Source: Synechococcus elongatus PCC 11801 (lineage in GTDB: Bacteria > Cyanobacteriota > Cyanobacteriia > Synechococcales > Synechococcaceae). From it: 64,000 nt of DNA. Below are positions 8,625 through 18,050 of this stretch, piece by piece (the first letter of the stretch is position 1; each line of letters starts with the position of its first letter). The DNA lies in contig NZ_CP030139.2 in assembly GCF_003846445.2 (NCBI RefSeq), positions 1,240,001 to 1,304,000 on the forward strand. The letters are read 5' to 3'. The notes beneath the pieces were generated by a model. The model made no database searches. It saw only the letters and a program-made list of their open reading frames with translations, and was not told the DNA's origin. The translations under genes and the position numbers were made by a program.

Positions 8625-10463
8625 CTAGAGCAGACCGAGTACGGAAGACTGCCGTAGGAACGGCATCAGGAAGAAGACACTGCCCACTGCGATCGCCAAC
8701 AACATCGTCAAGGCATAGCCTTGGGCTCGCCCCGAGACGTTGTAGCGCAGGCTCTGACCACTACCGAGCGCAATCAGCCCCATCAGGGTGGCAGTACCAT
8801 CGACGATCGTGCGATCGAGGAATTGCAAGACCGTCGCCACAGCGCTCACGCTGGCCACAATCGTGCGTCGGTAGAGGATGGGTGTGTAGAAATCCTGGGC
8901 GAAGAAGTTCTGCAAGCCTTGCCAGGGTAGACGAACCGGCTGATTGCGAGCCGGCCCAAAGTAGACAGCCGCACCTGTCGCGACGCCAACCACACTGGCC
9001 CACACCAAGGGAATAGCCAGATTATTCAACTGGGGTAACAGTCCGACGCGGTACATCACAATCGGCAAGTGGAGGGTCACACCCGCCAAGACCAGCATGG
9101 GCAGCACCATCAGCCAGAGCACCTCAGCCGATCGCGTTGACATTTCCTTGGTCGGGCCACCCCAGATGCGGGCAAAGACGCGGGTCAGGCCAAAGCCAAC
9201 AGCTGCCAGCACAAAGACCAAGACAATCACTAACCAAGGCGATACCGGCCACAGTCCTTCGGCCAAGCCCAACCAGGCCCAGAAGCCACCGAAGGGCGGC
9301 ATGGACAACAGCGATAGGCCACCCAAGGCAAACGCAAGGGCCGGCAGCGGGCGTCGCGACCAGAGGCCACCCAACTGGGTGATGTCTTGAGTGATATTGC
9401 GGATCACAATCGTGCCGACGCTCATCATCATCAGCGCCATCGAGAGGCTGTAGACCAGCAACAGCCGTTCGGCAGCGACGGTTTGACCAGCACCGACAGC
9501 GATAAAGACCAAGCCCATCCAGGTGCTGACCAAGTAGGACAGCGCCCGTTTGACATCCACCTGCGCGATCGCAATCAGGCTGGCGCAGATAGCAGTGACG
9601 GTCCCGACGCCAATCAGCAGGGTTTCAGCCAGCGGCACCGCGGCAATGATTGGCTGCAGTCGGATCAGAACCCAAGCACCGGAGACGACAACGATCGCGT
9701 TCCGCAGGATCGTCGAGGGTAGCGGCCCCTCCATCGCCTCATCCAGCCAGAGGTGGAAGGGGAATTGAGCGCACTTGCCCAACGGACCGGCAATCAAAGC
9801 GATCGCGATCGCCGTCAATGCTAGAGACGGTTTAGCCGTAGATGCCCATTCCGCCAGTTGATCAAAGTTCCAAGTCCCGGCCAGCGGCAGCAGACCCAAC
9901 ACCCCGATCAGCAGAATCAAGTCCCCAATACGTTTCGTCAAGAAAGCATCGCGGGCACCGGTCAGTACCAGCGGCTGGTTGTACCAGTAACCGACGATGA
10001 GGTAGGTCCCCAGCGTCAGCATCTCAAGAATGACGTAGCTGAAGAACAGCGAGTCACAGAGAACCAAACCACTCAGCCCTGCTTCAAACAGGCTGAGATA
10101 GCCAAAGAAGCGCGCCCAGCCCCAATCTCGTTCGAGGTAGCCGATCGCATAAATTTGGGCAAACCAGGTCAGGCCACTGATCACGGTTAAGGCGACCAGT
10201 CCCGCCGTGGTGGTGGACCAGTCAAAACACAGCTCGAAGCCCACCGTGCTGAGCCAGCGAAAGGAGCCTTGTGCGGGTTGCATTGCCCAGAGCGCCAGCA
10301 GGGAATGCAGGAACGCCAAGCCGCTGGCAACGACATTGACATAGCCAGAGGGCCGCGGCCCTGTAAGGCGAACCAGCCCGGGAGACCACAGCAAGGAAGC
10401 GATCGCACTGAATAGCGAGTAGCCGGGAATCAGCCAGACGCTCTGGCTGGCAGCAGAAAGCAT
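8625..10463 (-). CDS. ndhF3: NAD(P)H-quinone oxidoreductase subunit NdhF3
   Basis: 612 residues with about 15 membrane helices and the long C-terminal lateral helix region of NdhF/NuoL. The GPLGKCAQFPFHLWLDEAMEGP segment (split here as GKCAQFPFHLWLDEAMEG) carries the conserved lysine and histidine. The open frame could start at TTG 10475, but that codon overlaps the Shine-Dalgarno GGAGG that lies five bases before ATG 10463, so I use 10463. It is first in the ndhF3-ndhD3-cupA-cupS operon for inducible high-affinity CO2 uptake. A 30-bp dyad about 95-120 bases upstream may be a control site. Confidence 0.88.
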   Translation of the reverse strand: MLSAASQSVWLIPGYSLFSAIASLLWSPGLVRLTGPRPSGYVNVVASGLAFLHSLLALWAMQPAQGSFRWLSTVGFELCFDWSTTTAGLVALTVISGLTWFAQIYAIGYLERDWGWARFFGYLSLFEAGLSGLVLCDSLFFSYVILEMLTLGTYLIVGYWYNQPLVLTGARDAFLTKRIGDLILLIGVLGLLPLAGTWNFDQLAEWASTAKPSLALTAIAIALIAGPLGKCAQFPFHLWLDEAMEGPLPSTILRNAIVVVSGAWVLIRLQPIIAAVPLAETLLIGVGTVTAICASLIAIAQVDVKRALSYLVSTWMGLVFIAVGAGQTVAAERLLLVYSLSMALMMMSVGTIVIRNITQDITQLGGLWSRRPLPALAFALGGLSLLSMPPFGGFWAWLGLAEGLWPVSPWLVIVLVFVLAAVGFGLTRVFARIWGGPTKEMSTRSAEVLWLMVLPMLVLAGVTLHLPIVMYRVGLLPQLNNLAIPLVWASVVGVATGAAVYFGPARNQPVRLPWQGLQNFFAQDFYTPILYRRTIVASVSAVATVLQFLDRTIVDGTATLMGLIALGSGQSLRYNVSGRAQGYALTMLLAIAVGSVFFLMPFLRQSSVLGLL

Positions 10464-10555
10464 CACAACCTCCAAGGTGCGGAATAAGACCCCTCTGCCG
10501 AAGCCAGAGGTGAGGAGCAGTAGGTTTTAAGAAAATCTATGGTTTCTGAAAATAC

Positions 10556-10585
10556 TAGGGGATAAATTTATAGGTTGATCCCCTA
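10556..10585. promoter_or_regulatory. Perfect 8-bp dyad upstream of ndhF3
   Basis: TAGGGGAT at 10556-10563 and ATCCCCTA at 10578-10585 form a perfect inverted repeat with a 14-base AT-rich spacer. It lies between the hom stop and the ndhF3 start, in the leader of the CO2-uptake operon. In other cyanobacteria this operon is controlled by LysR-type regulators (CcmR/NdhR, CmpR), so it is a candidate operator. A leader hairpin is the alternative. Confidence 0.45.
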
Positions 10586-10714
10586 AGACCCGCAGAAATT
10601 TTCAATCGACACCCCAAGCGAAACTTATCGATGCCGATGTTTGAGCTGGACACAGTCTGTGCGTTTTGGGCTGAGTCCAGGAACTCCTCAGTAGTTGGAC
10701 AGTGCAATCAGCCA

Positions 10715-12052
10715 CTAGAGCACATGCAAGAGATTAGCGATCGCCTGCACCAGTGGTAAGGCTTCCAGCTCAGCGATCGCTCGTCGCATGATACCTTCCT
10801 GCACCTCGTGGGTAATCACCACTAACTCAGCCGTCTCGCCACTGACGTCAGTCTGCACGATCGACTCCAGACTAATGCCTTGCTCACCAAAGATCGTGCC
10901 GACTTTGCCAATCACGCCGGGACTATCTTGAACAACGATGCGCAAGTAGAAACGAGCTGCTGTTTCAGCCGGTGGTGCCAGCTCCACTGTTTGCAAATAG
11001 CGACAAGCCAGCAGCGGATCGAGGTGATCACGATCGCCGCCTGCACTCAGCACCGCCGCAATGTTGAGGATGTCGGCCACAACAGCACTGGCCGTCGGTC
11101 CTGCCCCTGCACCCGGTCCAAAGAACATCACCTGCCCAACCGGTTCACCCTCAACCAAGATGGCGTTGTAAACATCATTGACGCTGGCGAGCGGATGACT
11201 AAGGGGGACCAAAGTCGGATAGACGCTGGCTTCCAGTCGCCAAGTGTCGCCTTGGTTTTGCCGCTTGGCTTTTGCCAGCAGCTTAATCGTGAAACCGAGC
11301 CGTTCAGCGTAGGCAATATCGCTTGCTGTGATTGCGCGGATACCTTCGCAGGTAATTTGCGATCGCTCGACTCTGCCGCCAAACGCTAGCGACGCCAAAA
11401 TGGCAATCTTGTCAGCCGCATCCCAGCCATCGACATCAGCCGTGGGATCGGCTTCGGCATAGCCTAGTCGCTGCGCATCCTCCAAGATCGGTCCAAAGTC
11501 TCCGCCTTCGCGCTGCATCCGCGTCAGGATGTAGTTGGTCGTGCCGTTAACAATGCCCAAAATGCCCTGAATACGATTGGCACAGAGGGACTGTTTCAGC
11601 GGCTCGATCACAGGAATCCCGCCACCGACCGCTGCTTCCAGAAGAACGTACACGCCAGCATCCGCCGCTGCCGCAAAAATTTCTTCGCCGTAGCGGGCTA
11701 TCACCGCTTTATTGGCGGTCACCACATGCTTGCCGTGGGCGATCGCCGTCAAAATCAGGCTGCGGGCTGGCTCGAGTCCACCCAGCAACTCAACAACAAT
11801 TTCTACGGCTGGATCGCGGACGATACTTTCTAAATCCGTCGTGAGGCAATCGCGAGGGACTTCGACACTGCGAGCCTTCTCGAGGTTACGCACCCCGACC
11901 CGATACAGCTCGAGTTCTTGCAGCAGGGGTTGCCGATCTGTAGGGTCTAGCAAAATCTCTGCAGTGCCGGTGCCCACGGTTCCCAGCCCCAACAGTCCAA
12001 CCTTAAATGTCACAAGTCGTTCCCAATCATCGACCGATACGGCTTGCACCAT
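10715..12052 (-). CDS. hom: Homoserine dehydrogenase
   Basis: 445 residues. An NAD(P)-binding Rossmann fold (VGLLGLGTVGTGTAEIL near residue 18-34), the homoserine dehydrogenase catalytic domain (GIVNGTTNYILT, AEADPTADVDGWDAADK) and a C-terminal ACT domain for feedback control (VVQDSPGVIGKVGTIFGEQGISLESI). It reduces aspartate semialdehyde to homoserine for threonine and methionine. The ORF starts at ATG 12052, giving 13 residues before the usual start; GTG at 12013 (VTFKVGLLG) is the alternative. It is transcribed in the same direction as the downstream CO2-uptake operon but is separated from it by 250 bases with its own dyad. Confidence 0.92.
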   Translation of the reverse strand: MVQAVSVDDWERLVTFKVGLLGLGTVGTGTAEILLDPTDRQPLLQELELYRVGVRNLEKARSVEVPRDCLTTDLESIVRDPAVEIVVELLGGLEPARSLILTAIAHGKHVVTANKAVIARYGEEIFAAAADAGVYVLLEAAVGGGIPVIEPLKQSLCANRIQGILGIVNGTTNYILTRMQREGGDFGPILEDAQRLGYAEADPTADVDGWDAADKIAILASLAFGGRVERSQITCEGIRAITASDIAYAERLGFTIKLLAKAKRQNQGDTWRLEASVYPTLVPLSHPLASVNDVYNAILVEGEPVGQVMFFGPGAGAGPTASAVVADILNIAAVLSAGGDRDHLDPLLACRYLQTVELAPPAETAARFYLRIVVQDSPGVIGKVGTIFGEQGISLESIVQTDVSGETAELVVITHEVQEGIMRRAIAELEALPLVQAIANLLHVL

Positions 12053-12218
12053 TGTTGCGTACCCTTGGGCGATCGCTGCGATCGCCAGTCAGATGATGAC
12101 GGCTCATCTCTGATTCATAGACAGGCAGCAGAGCAGGAGAGCCGCTATTGTGGACAGCAGCGACGCCACACAGAGACACTGTGGGTGTTCCGTCCCTTGG
12201 TGAGTACAGAACAGCACT

Positions 12219-13133
12219 ATGGTGCGCAAACGTCCGACTCCTTGGCTGCATCGTTGGTCGCGGCCCATCATCCTCTTCCTCGCCACCATTGGCTTGCTGG
12301 ATACGGGCTACATCACTCTTGAGAAGTTCGGCATCATTGAACAAACGGTCTGTCCGCTCTTTGGCGGAGGCTGCTCCCAAGTTCTCAACAGTCCCTATGC
12401 AGTGCTGTTTGGACTGCCCCTCTCGCTGTTTGGGGCGATCGCTTATTTGAGTGCCGGTATTTTGGCTGCTCTACCGTTGTTTGTCAAAACAGAGCAAGCG
12501 AAAAGCCTGCGATTAAAGCTTGAGAAGAGCACCTGGTTGTTGCTCTTTCTACTCTCAACGGCAATGGTTGTCTTCAGTGGCTATCTGATCTATTTGATGG
12601 CCTATGAGATCAAAGCCTTCTGTTTCTTCTGTATTGGCTCGGCTATCCTCTCATTGGGAATTTTGCTCGTGTCACTTTTCGGTCATGACTGGGAAGACCT
12701 CGGTCAAGTGTTGTTTGGTGGCTTCATCACTGCGATCGCCGTTTTGGTGACCCTGTTGGGAATTTATGCAGGGGGGAGTGAGAACCCAGCCCTTGCAGAT
12801 CAAGGACAAGTAGGCCCACCCATTGTCAACGTCTCGAAACCCGCAGCCGTGTCCTTGGCTGAATACCTCACCAAGACGGGCGCCAAGATGTATAGCGCTT
12901 ACTGGTGTCCGCACTGCCACGATCAGAAAGAACTGTTTGGCCAAGAAGCCGTGAAAAAGCTGGATGTTGTTGAATGCGACCCTCAAGGTCGTGATGCGCG
13001 TCCGCAACTCTGTCAACAAGCGGGTATCCAGGGCTTCCCCACCTGGGAAATTAATGGCAAGCAGTACTCGGGTACGCGACCGCTCCAAGAGCTGGCAAAT
13101 TTGTCAGGCTACACAGGGCCGCAGAATTTCTAG
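12219..13133 (+). CDS. Vitamin K epoxide reductase-thioredoxin fusion (VKOR/LTO1-like)
   Basis: 304 residues. A four- or five-helix VKOR domain (about 15-185) contains the loop cysteines C45 and C52 and the quinone-site pair CFFC (135-138). A periplasmic or lumenal thioredoxin-like domain follows with YWCPHC (C230, C233). Such fusions oxidise protein thiols in the periplasm or thylakoid lumen and pass electrons to quinone, replacing DsbA/DsbB in cyanobacteria. The GTG/ATG start at 12219 follows an unremarkable leader. A hairpin terminator lies just after the stop. Confidence 0.92.
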   Translation: MVRKRPTPWLHRWSRPIILFLATIGLLDTGYITLEKFGIIEQTVCPLFGGGCSQVLNSPYAVLFGLPLSLFGAIAYLSAGILAALPLFVKTEQAKSLRLKLEKSTWLLLFLLSTAMVVFSGYLIYLMAYEIKAFCFFCIGSAILSLGILLVSLFGHDWEDLGQVLFGGFITAIAVLVTLLGIYAGGSENPALADQGQVGPPIVNVSKPAAVSLAEYLTKTGAKMYSAYWCPHCHDQKELFGQEAVKKLDVVECDPQGRDARPQLCQQAGIQGFPTWEINGKQYSGTRPLQELANLSGYTGPQNF

Positions 13134-13152
13134 CAACATTGGATAAAAGGAC

Positions 13153-13180
13153 AAGGGCCGACAGCGATCGGCCCTTTGTT
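13153..13180. terminator. Intrinsic terminator after the VKOR gene
   Basis: AAGGGCCGA (13153-13161) pairs with TCGGCCCTT (13168-13176) around a six-base loop and is followed by TGTT. The stem is GC-rich and sits 20 bases beyond the VKOR stop; the T-tract is short. On the other strand it could also serve transcripts coming the opposite way. Confidence 0.65.
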
Positions 13181-13255
13181 ATAGCTGGGAAGTAGGTAAA
13201 CCTAAGCGATCGCAATGAGCCAGGCCAGACCTGTTGCAAATCTTAATGACCTGAT

Positions 13256-14326
13256 TTACAAACCGGCAAACTCAAAAGGTTTTGCAGGTTTGAATGAGCT
13301 AAGAGCATCACCTGCGTAGACTTCATTATTGGAAACCAACAGTCGTTTGACTGACTGATCTTGACTGAAATTAACCTTCTTAAGATCAACCCAAAAAGTG
13401 TTTGGTGTCAGAGCAGTCTCAAAGTAATAGACCAAGTTTTTTTGGTCGGATAAGGAGCGCCAGCGAGTTGAGGAAATATTCGGCTCCTCTTCGGAGGAAA
13501 TCCCAAAGGGAACCGAAGCATTCCGAATCACACTGAAGACACTTGCAACAGCAACTCTGGTATCAGTAGTCTTGGGAATGGCATCAATATAAAAAGAGGC
13601 TCTGACAAAGCGATCCGCTGCACGGTTAGTCCCTGGCAGCATGTTGAGTCCTCCCACCTGTTGCCAGTAACCATCCAAAGCAAGCTGCTTCTCAAAGGTT
13701 GGGGAGTTTGTCATAACTGTGTACGACATACTGTGATGGATAACTAGCTTGCCGTCAATGTATTCGAAGATTGCATTGTCTCCTTTCGCATCTGAAATTG
13801 ATAGATGGAGCGTTGCAAAGCGATCGGTTCCTGGAATATTTGCCGAAACAACAACAAAAGGTTCTGAACGTAATGCAGTAACGGCTTCTTCGACTGTAGC
13901 GAAGTTATCTAAGACGTACTGTACCCAAGCAGCGACTGAAAGCCCTTGCTGATTAGGCGTATATTCGGGGTATTGAGATTCTGCCAACCATAGTAAATTA
14001 GCAACAAGACCCTTCTCGTTCATGCCATCGGTGCTGGCGATATCAAAAGCACTGGCGACAACACTGCCGTATTTTGAGGTCCAGGTCACCGAATTAGGAC
14101 CAACTGCCCCGTTGCGTTGCATGCCTCTTGGGAATAACCAGAGGTTGGCTGGAATTTCATCCTTCCAATCCATCGATCGCCCCGTGATAGTCATTCCTTC
14201 TGGGCCTTGGTAGACCGCTCTTGTGCAAGCTTGCACAGGTGTTGCGATTAGTAGGAAACAGGCGCAGACAAGGATTAAGAATCCTATCTTGGTTTGCATT
14301 GATGACCTCATGGTTTTGACCATCAT
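13256..14326 (-). CDS. Exported linear amide C-N hydrolase (choloylglycine hydrolase family)
   Basis: 356 residues. The N-terminal signal sequence (hydrophobic core FLILVCACFLLIATPV) is cut after VQA, leaving Cys34 at the mature N-terminus as the nucleophile of an Ntn-hydrolase. The following CTRAVYQGPEGMTITGRSMD, with the R-x-M-D motif, is typical of penicillin V acylase and bile-salt hydrolase relatives. In free-living bacteria such enzymes act on linear amides such as acyl-homoserine lactones or penicillin V; the true substrate is unknown. There is no signal of operon structure. The gene is somewhat AT-richer than its neighbours. Confidence 0.82.
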   Translation of the reverse strand: MMVKTMRSSMQTKIGFLILVCACFLLIATPVQACTRAVYQGPEGMTITGRSMDWKDEIPANLWLFPRGMQRNGAVGPNSVTWTSKYGSVVASAFDIASTDGMNEKGLVANLLWLAESQYPEYTPNQQGLSVAAWVQYVLDNFATVEEAVTALRSEPFVVVSANIPGTDRFATLHLSISDAKGDNAIFEYIDGKLVIHHSMSYTVMTNSPTFEKQLALDGYWQQVGGLNMLPGTNRAADRFVRASFYIDAIPKTTDTRVAVASVFSVIRNASVPFGISSEEEPNISSTRWRSLSDQKNLVYYFETALTPNTFWVDLKKVNFSQDQSVKRLLVSNNEVYAGDALSSFKPAKPFEFAGL

Positions 14327-14401
14327 GCCCTATGCTTCGCTATTCTGTCTGTATTGAAGTACTCGCCGTAACCTGTGTTTGATAGCGTTTTTACGGGTTA
14401 G

Positions 14402-14896
14402 TCAGTTGAGGTACTTGAGCATTGCATTATTGTTGGCTGCCGCCTCGATATAGTAGCTACGAAGATCTTCATGCCAAGCAACTAAATATTCGATCGAATC
14501 TCCATCAGAATCATTCCAAATATCTGGATAAATCTCATTCTGTGAAAGCTGCTCAGCAGAGTATCTCAAGCGAAACTGTTCTGGAGTGATCTCACGTAGG
14601 GCCGCTGCAACAACTTTTACCTCTTCTGCAGTCAAGTAACGTGCCGGTCCATAACCAACATCATCACCGATCTCCGTCCCACCTAGAACAACATTAGCGA
14701 GAGGTGCTGCCCCTTCCCAAGCACTACCCGTCAGTAAGTAATGAATTCCATGCCATGCCTTATCAATCTCAAGATTTGTATCTTCCTCCTCATCTTCATC
14801 TTCGCGATAGATGAAGGATTCTATGCAGGATGGGTCAGCAATTAACGCTGCGAGCTGTTCAGGAGAAACTTGTAAAAAGTTTCCGATCATTGACAT
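14402..14896 (-). CDS. DUF1877 family protein
   Basis: 164 residues with the DUF1877 (YfbM-like) pattern: an MSMIGNFLQVSPEQLAAL start, DKAWHGIHYLLTGS, VGYGPARYLTAEEV and a C-terminal LRSYYIEAAANNNAML. An acidic run (EDEDEEEDTNLEIDK) occurs near residue 33. The function is unknown; members are scattered among bacteria and often sit in variable regions. Its base composition is lower in GC than the core genes, which suggests acquisition. Confidence 0.82.
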   Translation of the reverse strand: MSMIGNFLQVSPEQLAALIADPSCIESFIYREDEDEEEDTNLEIDKAWHGIHYLLTGSAWEGAAPLANVVLGGTEIGDDVGYGPARYLTAEEVKVVAAALREITPEQFRLRYSAEQLSQNEIYPDIWNDSDGDSIEYLVAWHEDLRSYYIEAAANNNAMLKYLN

Positions 14897-14962
14897 CGTT
14901 AATTTCCTTCCCTAATTTTCAGTCCTATCGTTACATGGCTGTTTGCATATTTGCCGACTTTC

Positions 14963-15256
14963 TTATTTATTTAATTGCTTTCTTTTGCCTAGACTTAAGA
15001 ATAAGAAGACGATTGGAAAAGTCAAGATAGAATGCCAAACAAAGAGAATGGCCCATACCCACCAAGCGTGAATCTCAAGCCATGCAAAACCATAGGTCAC
15101 TTCTGCTCCACTACTTGAAAGCTGTGGAAACAGCAAAGCGATAGGGATGAAAAGTAGTAGAACTGGAATGTTAAAAGGAATTAAATGACCGAGAGTGATA
15201 GCAAGACCGAGCATGCAGGAATAGATTATTGATTTCCTGACTTTCCTGCTAATCAT
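14963..15256 (-). CDS. Small membrane protein of unknown function
   Basis: 97 residues with about three hydrophobic segments (IIYSCMLGLAITLGHLI, VLLLFIPIALLFP, and WVWAILFVWHSILTFPIVF) and a basic C-terminus. I recognise no family. It lies just upstream of the DUF1877 gene on the same strand with 66 bases between them, in an AT-richer patch without HIP1 octamers, so the pair may have been gained together. Confidence 0.5.
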   Translation of the reverse strand: MISRKVRKSIIYSCMLGLAITLGHLIPFNIPVLLLFIPIALLFPQLSSSGAEVTYGFAWLEIHAWWVWAILFVWHSILTFPIVFLFLSLGKRKQLNK

Positions 15257-15316
15257 GTTTTTGATACTAATTCTTATGATATCTATACGTCAAAATTGTT
15301 GCTGAGCTCTTGTGAT

Positions 15317-16177
15317 TTAACTCAGCGATCGCTTGAGAGCGGGTTGAATTAGCAGTAGAGCAGTGACGCAAAAACCAGTCAGGATTGCTAAGCATCCACC
15401 GATCGAGATTTCACCAAAGGGTGCAGCTAGGGCAACGTCACTCCACTGCCAGCTGTTGTGGAGATAGAGGAAACGAATCGGCTCGATCGCGTAACTGAGT
15501 GGATTCAAGCTCGCGAGCCATTGCAGCCAAGTTGGCATAAAGTCCAGCGGTGCCAAGGCCGTACTAGCGAACAACAAGGGCAGGTTAGTGATAAAAATAG
15601 CGGCGATCAGTTCAATATGACCAGGCAAACTGAACGCTAAACCGAGGCTCAGAGCCGTTACGCCCAAAACGAGCAGCAGCACGATCGCGAGTACCAATAG
15701 CAATCCTGTCGCCGTGGGTAAGCCTGCGCCTAGGGCTGAACTAACTAGCAGGATGGCGATCGTTTGAATCAAGCTCAACGTTGTGATGTACAGCGCCGAG
15801 GCGACCACGATCGAAAAGCGCGAAGTCAGGGGTGCGACGAGTAAGCGGTTGAGGAAGCCAAACTCGCGATCGAACATCACGGGCAAGCCCGCATTGAGTG
15901 CGCCACTAAAAGCCGTGAAGACAATCACGCCCGCGCCCAAGAATTGCCCATAACGAACCTCGGGGCCAAAGAATCCCGTAGGAGCATTCTGGAACAACGC
16001 CCCAAATAGGACGAGCCACATCAGGGGTTGAATGACGCCGGCAATCAGCGTTGTTGGGCGACGCTGTAACTGAATAAAGAGCCGCTTGGTGAGTCCTGCC
16101 GTTTCTTGCAGAAAGGCCGAAAACTCAGAAGGCTCCGACAAATTCGACAGCTCAGACTTCGGTAGCGTTGTGGTCAT
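15317..16177 (-). CDS. ABC-2 type transporter permease
   Basis: 286 residues with six hydrophobic segments and the ABC-2 signature region (FDREFGFLNRLLVAPLTSRF) of DrrB-like exporters. With the ATPase gene 60 bases upstream it forms a two-gene exporter. The cargo is not shown by sequence; relatives move lipids, polysaccharides or drugs. The start MTTTLPKSELSNLSEPSEF is preceded by a cytoplasmic tail, as is common in this family in cyanobacteria. Confidence 0.85.
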   Translation of the reverse strand: MTTTLPKSELSNLSEPSEFSAFLQETAGLTKRLFIQLQRRPTTLIAGVIQPLMWLVLFGALFQNAPTGFFGPEVRYGQFLGAGVIVFTAFSGALNAGLPVMFDREFGFLNRLLVAPLTSRFSIVVASALYITTLSLIQTIAILLVSSALGAGLPTATGLLLVLAIVLLLVLGVTALSLGLAFSLPGHIELIAAIFITNLPLLFASTALAPLDFMPTWLQWLASLNPLSYAIEPIRFLYLHNSWQWSDVALAAPFGEISIGGCLAILTGFCVTALLLIQPALKRSLS

Positions 16178-16237
16178 GGCGGCTTATTTCAACAGGAAAG
16201 AGATGAAAGTCGGGCAATCGCTCGGGAGCTGGTTTTT

Positions 16238-17260
16238 TTAGCGCTGCATGGCGCGTTTTTTCTCCGCCTTGGGATCTCGACTCGCGATCGCAGCGAGTTC
16301 TGCATCCAACAGCGTGCGGCCTGTGGCGGCAAGGTAAACATCATCCAAACTCGGCCGCGCCTGAGCAATGCCAAAAGTCGGCAATCCTGCGGCTTGCAAG
16401 CTGGTTTGAATTGTTGCCAGCGCATCCGTCTGACCATCGACCACAAGGTTGAGCGAGTTGCCCTGAGCCGTATTGATGATCACGTCCTGCACGCAGCTCA
16501 GAGACTTCAGCAGTTCCCGTGCTTGTTCGGCTTCATCACGAGGCGAGAACTCCCGCAGGCGTAGGGTAATGCGATCGCCACCAACACGGGCTTTCAACTC
16601 CGATGGACTACCGACGGCAATCACCTGTCCGCGATCGATAATCGCCACGCGATCGGCCAAGGCATCAATTTCTTCGAGGTAGTGGCTGGTGATCAGAATG
16701 GTGATTCCTTCGGCCCGCAAGCGCCGCAGAAACTCCCAAACCACGACGCGACTTTCGATATCCAAGCCCACAGTCGGCTCATCCAGCACTAGCAGGCGCG
16801 GTTGATGCAGCAACCCTGTCGCCAAATCTAGTCGTTTACGGATGCCACCAGAGTAAGTTCCGCAGCGGCGTTCGAGCCAATCATCTAGCTCCAGCAATTG
16901 ACTGACGGCCGCAATGCGATCGGCGATCGCGGCTTTGGGTAGGTGATAGAGCGCTGCATGGAGCGCTAGCAGTTCGCGCCCCGTCAGAACCTTATCAATC
17001 GCGACTTCTTGAGCGACATAGCCGAGTCGCTGACGGGCAGCACGGGGCTGGTCGATCACTGAGATGCCATCGACCTCCACCAGCCCTGCCTCGGGACGGC
17101 TCAGTGTGCAGAGACAGCGGAGAGTCGTGGTTTTACCAGCGCCATTCGGCCCCAGTACCCCAAAAATTTCACCGGCGGTCACTTCAAAGCTGACGTCTTC
17201 GACCGCCACCACCGAACCATAGGACTTGCGCAGGTGCTCAATACGAACGGCTGGCGTCAT
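16238..17260 (-). CDS. ABC transporter ATP-binding protein, DrrA-like
   Basis: 340 residues. Walker A GPNGAGKTT (37-45), Q-loop, signature YSGGIRKRLDLA, Walker B LLVLDEPTVGLD and the switch histidine in TSHYLEE are all present. A C-terminal extension of about 90 residues (DUF4162-like) is usual for the daunorubicin-resistance subfamily. The partner permease follows downstream on the same strand. ATP hydrolysis would drive export; the substrate is unknown. Confidence 0.9.
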   Translation of the reverse strand: MTPAVRIEHLRKSYGSVVAVEDVSFEVTAGEIFGVLGPNGAGKTTTLRCLCTLSRPEAGLVEVDGISVIDQPRAARQRLGYVAQEVAIDKVLTGRELLALHAALYHLPKAAIADRIAAVSQLLELDDWLERRCGTYSGGIRKRLDLATGLLHQPRLLVLDEPTVGLDIESRVVVWEFLRRLRAEGITILITSHYLEEIDALADRVAIIDRGQVIAVGSPSELKARVGGDRITLRLREFSPRDEAEQARELLKSLSCVQDVIINTAQGNSLNLVVDGQTDALATIQTSLQAAGLPTFGIAQARPSLDDVYLAATGRTLLDAELAAIASRDPKAEKKRAMQR

Positions 17261-17356
17261 TGCAGATCCAGAAGTGATTCAGGCGTTAACCGTTCCCATT
17301 CTAGGCGGCTCCGTCAGCCTCACTCAGGCGATCGCCTGCTCACATCCCCCTAGCGT

Positions 17357-17767
17357 TCAAGTAAATAGCTGATTGATGAGCGATTCGCCTCCTGGTAGTC
17401 GATAAATCCCAAAGTCTCGTCGATCTAGCGTCACGATCTCACTCAAGCCCCACTGTCCGGCCACCCAAACCAAGGAGGCATCTGCCAAATCCATCGGGAT
17501 ATCGCTGTAACGCTCCATCAGATTGGCAATTCCCGTAATCGCAGTAGTTCCAAGTTCTTGGACTTCGAGACCGCCCAAAGCGACCCAACGCATCAATCGA
17601 TTGACCCCATAGGACGGAATCAAATGACAGACCTCAGTTAGGACTGGCCATGTCGTTAGTAGCGGGCGATCGAGATTACTGAAGAAATTGCGGCATCGAT
17701 CGTGAAAATTGTCGCTGCGATCGAACCAAGCAACGAGTGGTCCTGTATCCACCAGCAGCTTAGACAT
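17357..17767 (-). CDS. PIN-domain toxin (VapC-like)
   Basis: 136 residues from the ATG at 17767 (MSKLLVDTGPLVAWFDRSD); the frame extends to 17788, but the internal start overlaps the antitoxin stop by the usual few bases. PIN features are the first aspartate (D7), a TEVCHL glutamate and a DLADASLVW aspartate block, which together hold Mg for RNA cleavage. It is encoded directly after a ribbon-helix-helix antitoxin with an 8-base overlap (ATGTCTAA), so the pair is a type II toxin-antitoxin module. Confidence 0.85.
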   Translation of the reverse strand: MSKLLVDTGPLVAWFDRSDNFHDRCRNFFSNLDRPLLTTWPVLTEVCHLIPSYGVNRLMRWVALGGLEVQELGTTAITGIANLMERYSDIPMDLADASLVWVAGQWGLSEIVTLDRRDFGIYRLPGGESLINQLFT

Positions 17768-18050
17768 TGAACTGCTGCGACTGAGCATGCTGGAGGGCTA
17801 GCTTATCTTTCAAGTGCTGAGCATGATGTTGTCCTAAGTCACCGACTCCACTCTCAAAACAGCCCACGAGTCCTAACTGCTCAGCAAGAGCAGCGGGAGA
17901 GTTCACGGGATCAGTCAACTTTTGAATTCCCGCTTTGATTGCTTCTGTCTGGGTCACACCCGTGCGTTGGCAATATGCCTGCAATGCAGCATCGGTTTGC
18001 TCATCAAGGCGAACAGAGATCAGCCGACTAGTGCGGGAAGGAACACCCAT
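17760..18050 (-). CDS. Ribbon-helix-helix antitoxin
   Basis: 96 residues from ATG 18050 (MGVPSRTSRLISVRLDEQT); an upstream start at 18074 is possible. The RLISVRLDEQTDAALQAYC strand-helix, followed by GVTQTEAIKAGI, is a CopG/RHH DNA-binding fold, expected to repress its own operon. The C-terminal part (SGVGDLGQHHAQHLKDKL) would bind the toxin. It overlaps the start of the PIN toxin gene. Confidence 0.82.
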   Translation of the reverse strand: MGVPSRTSRLISVRLDEQTDAALQAYCQRTGVTQTEAIKAGIQKLTDPVNSPAALAEQLGLVGCFESGVGDLGQHHAQHLKDKLALQHAQSQQFNV

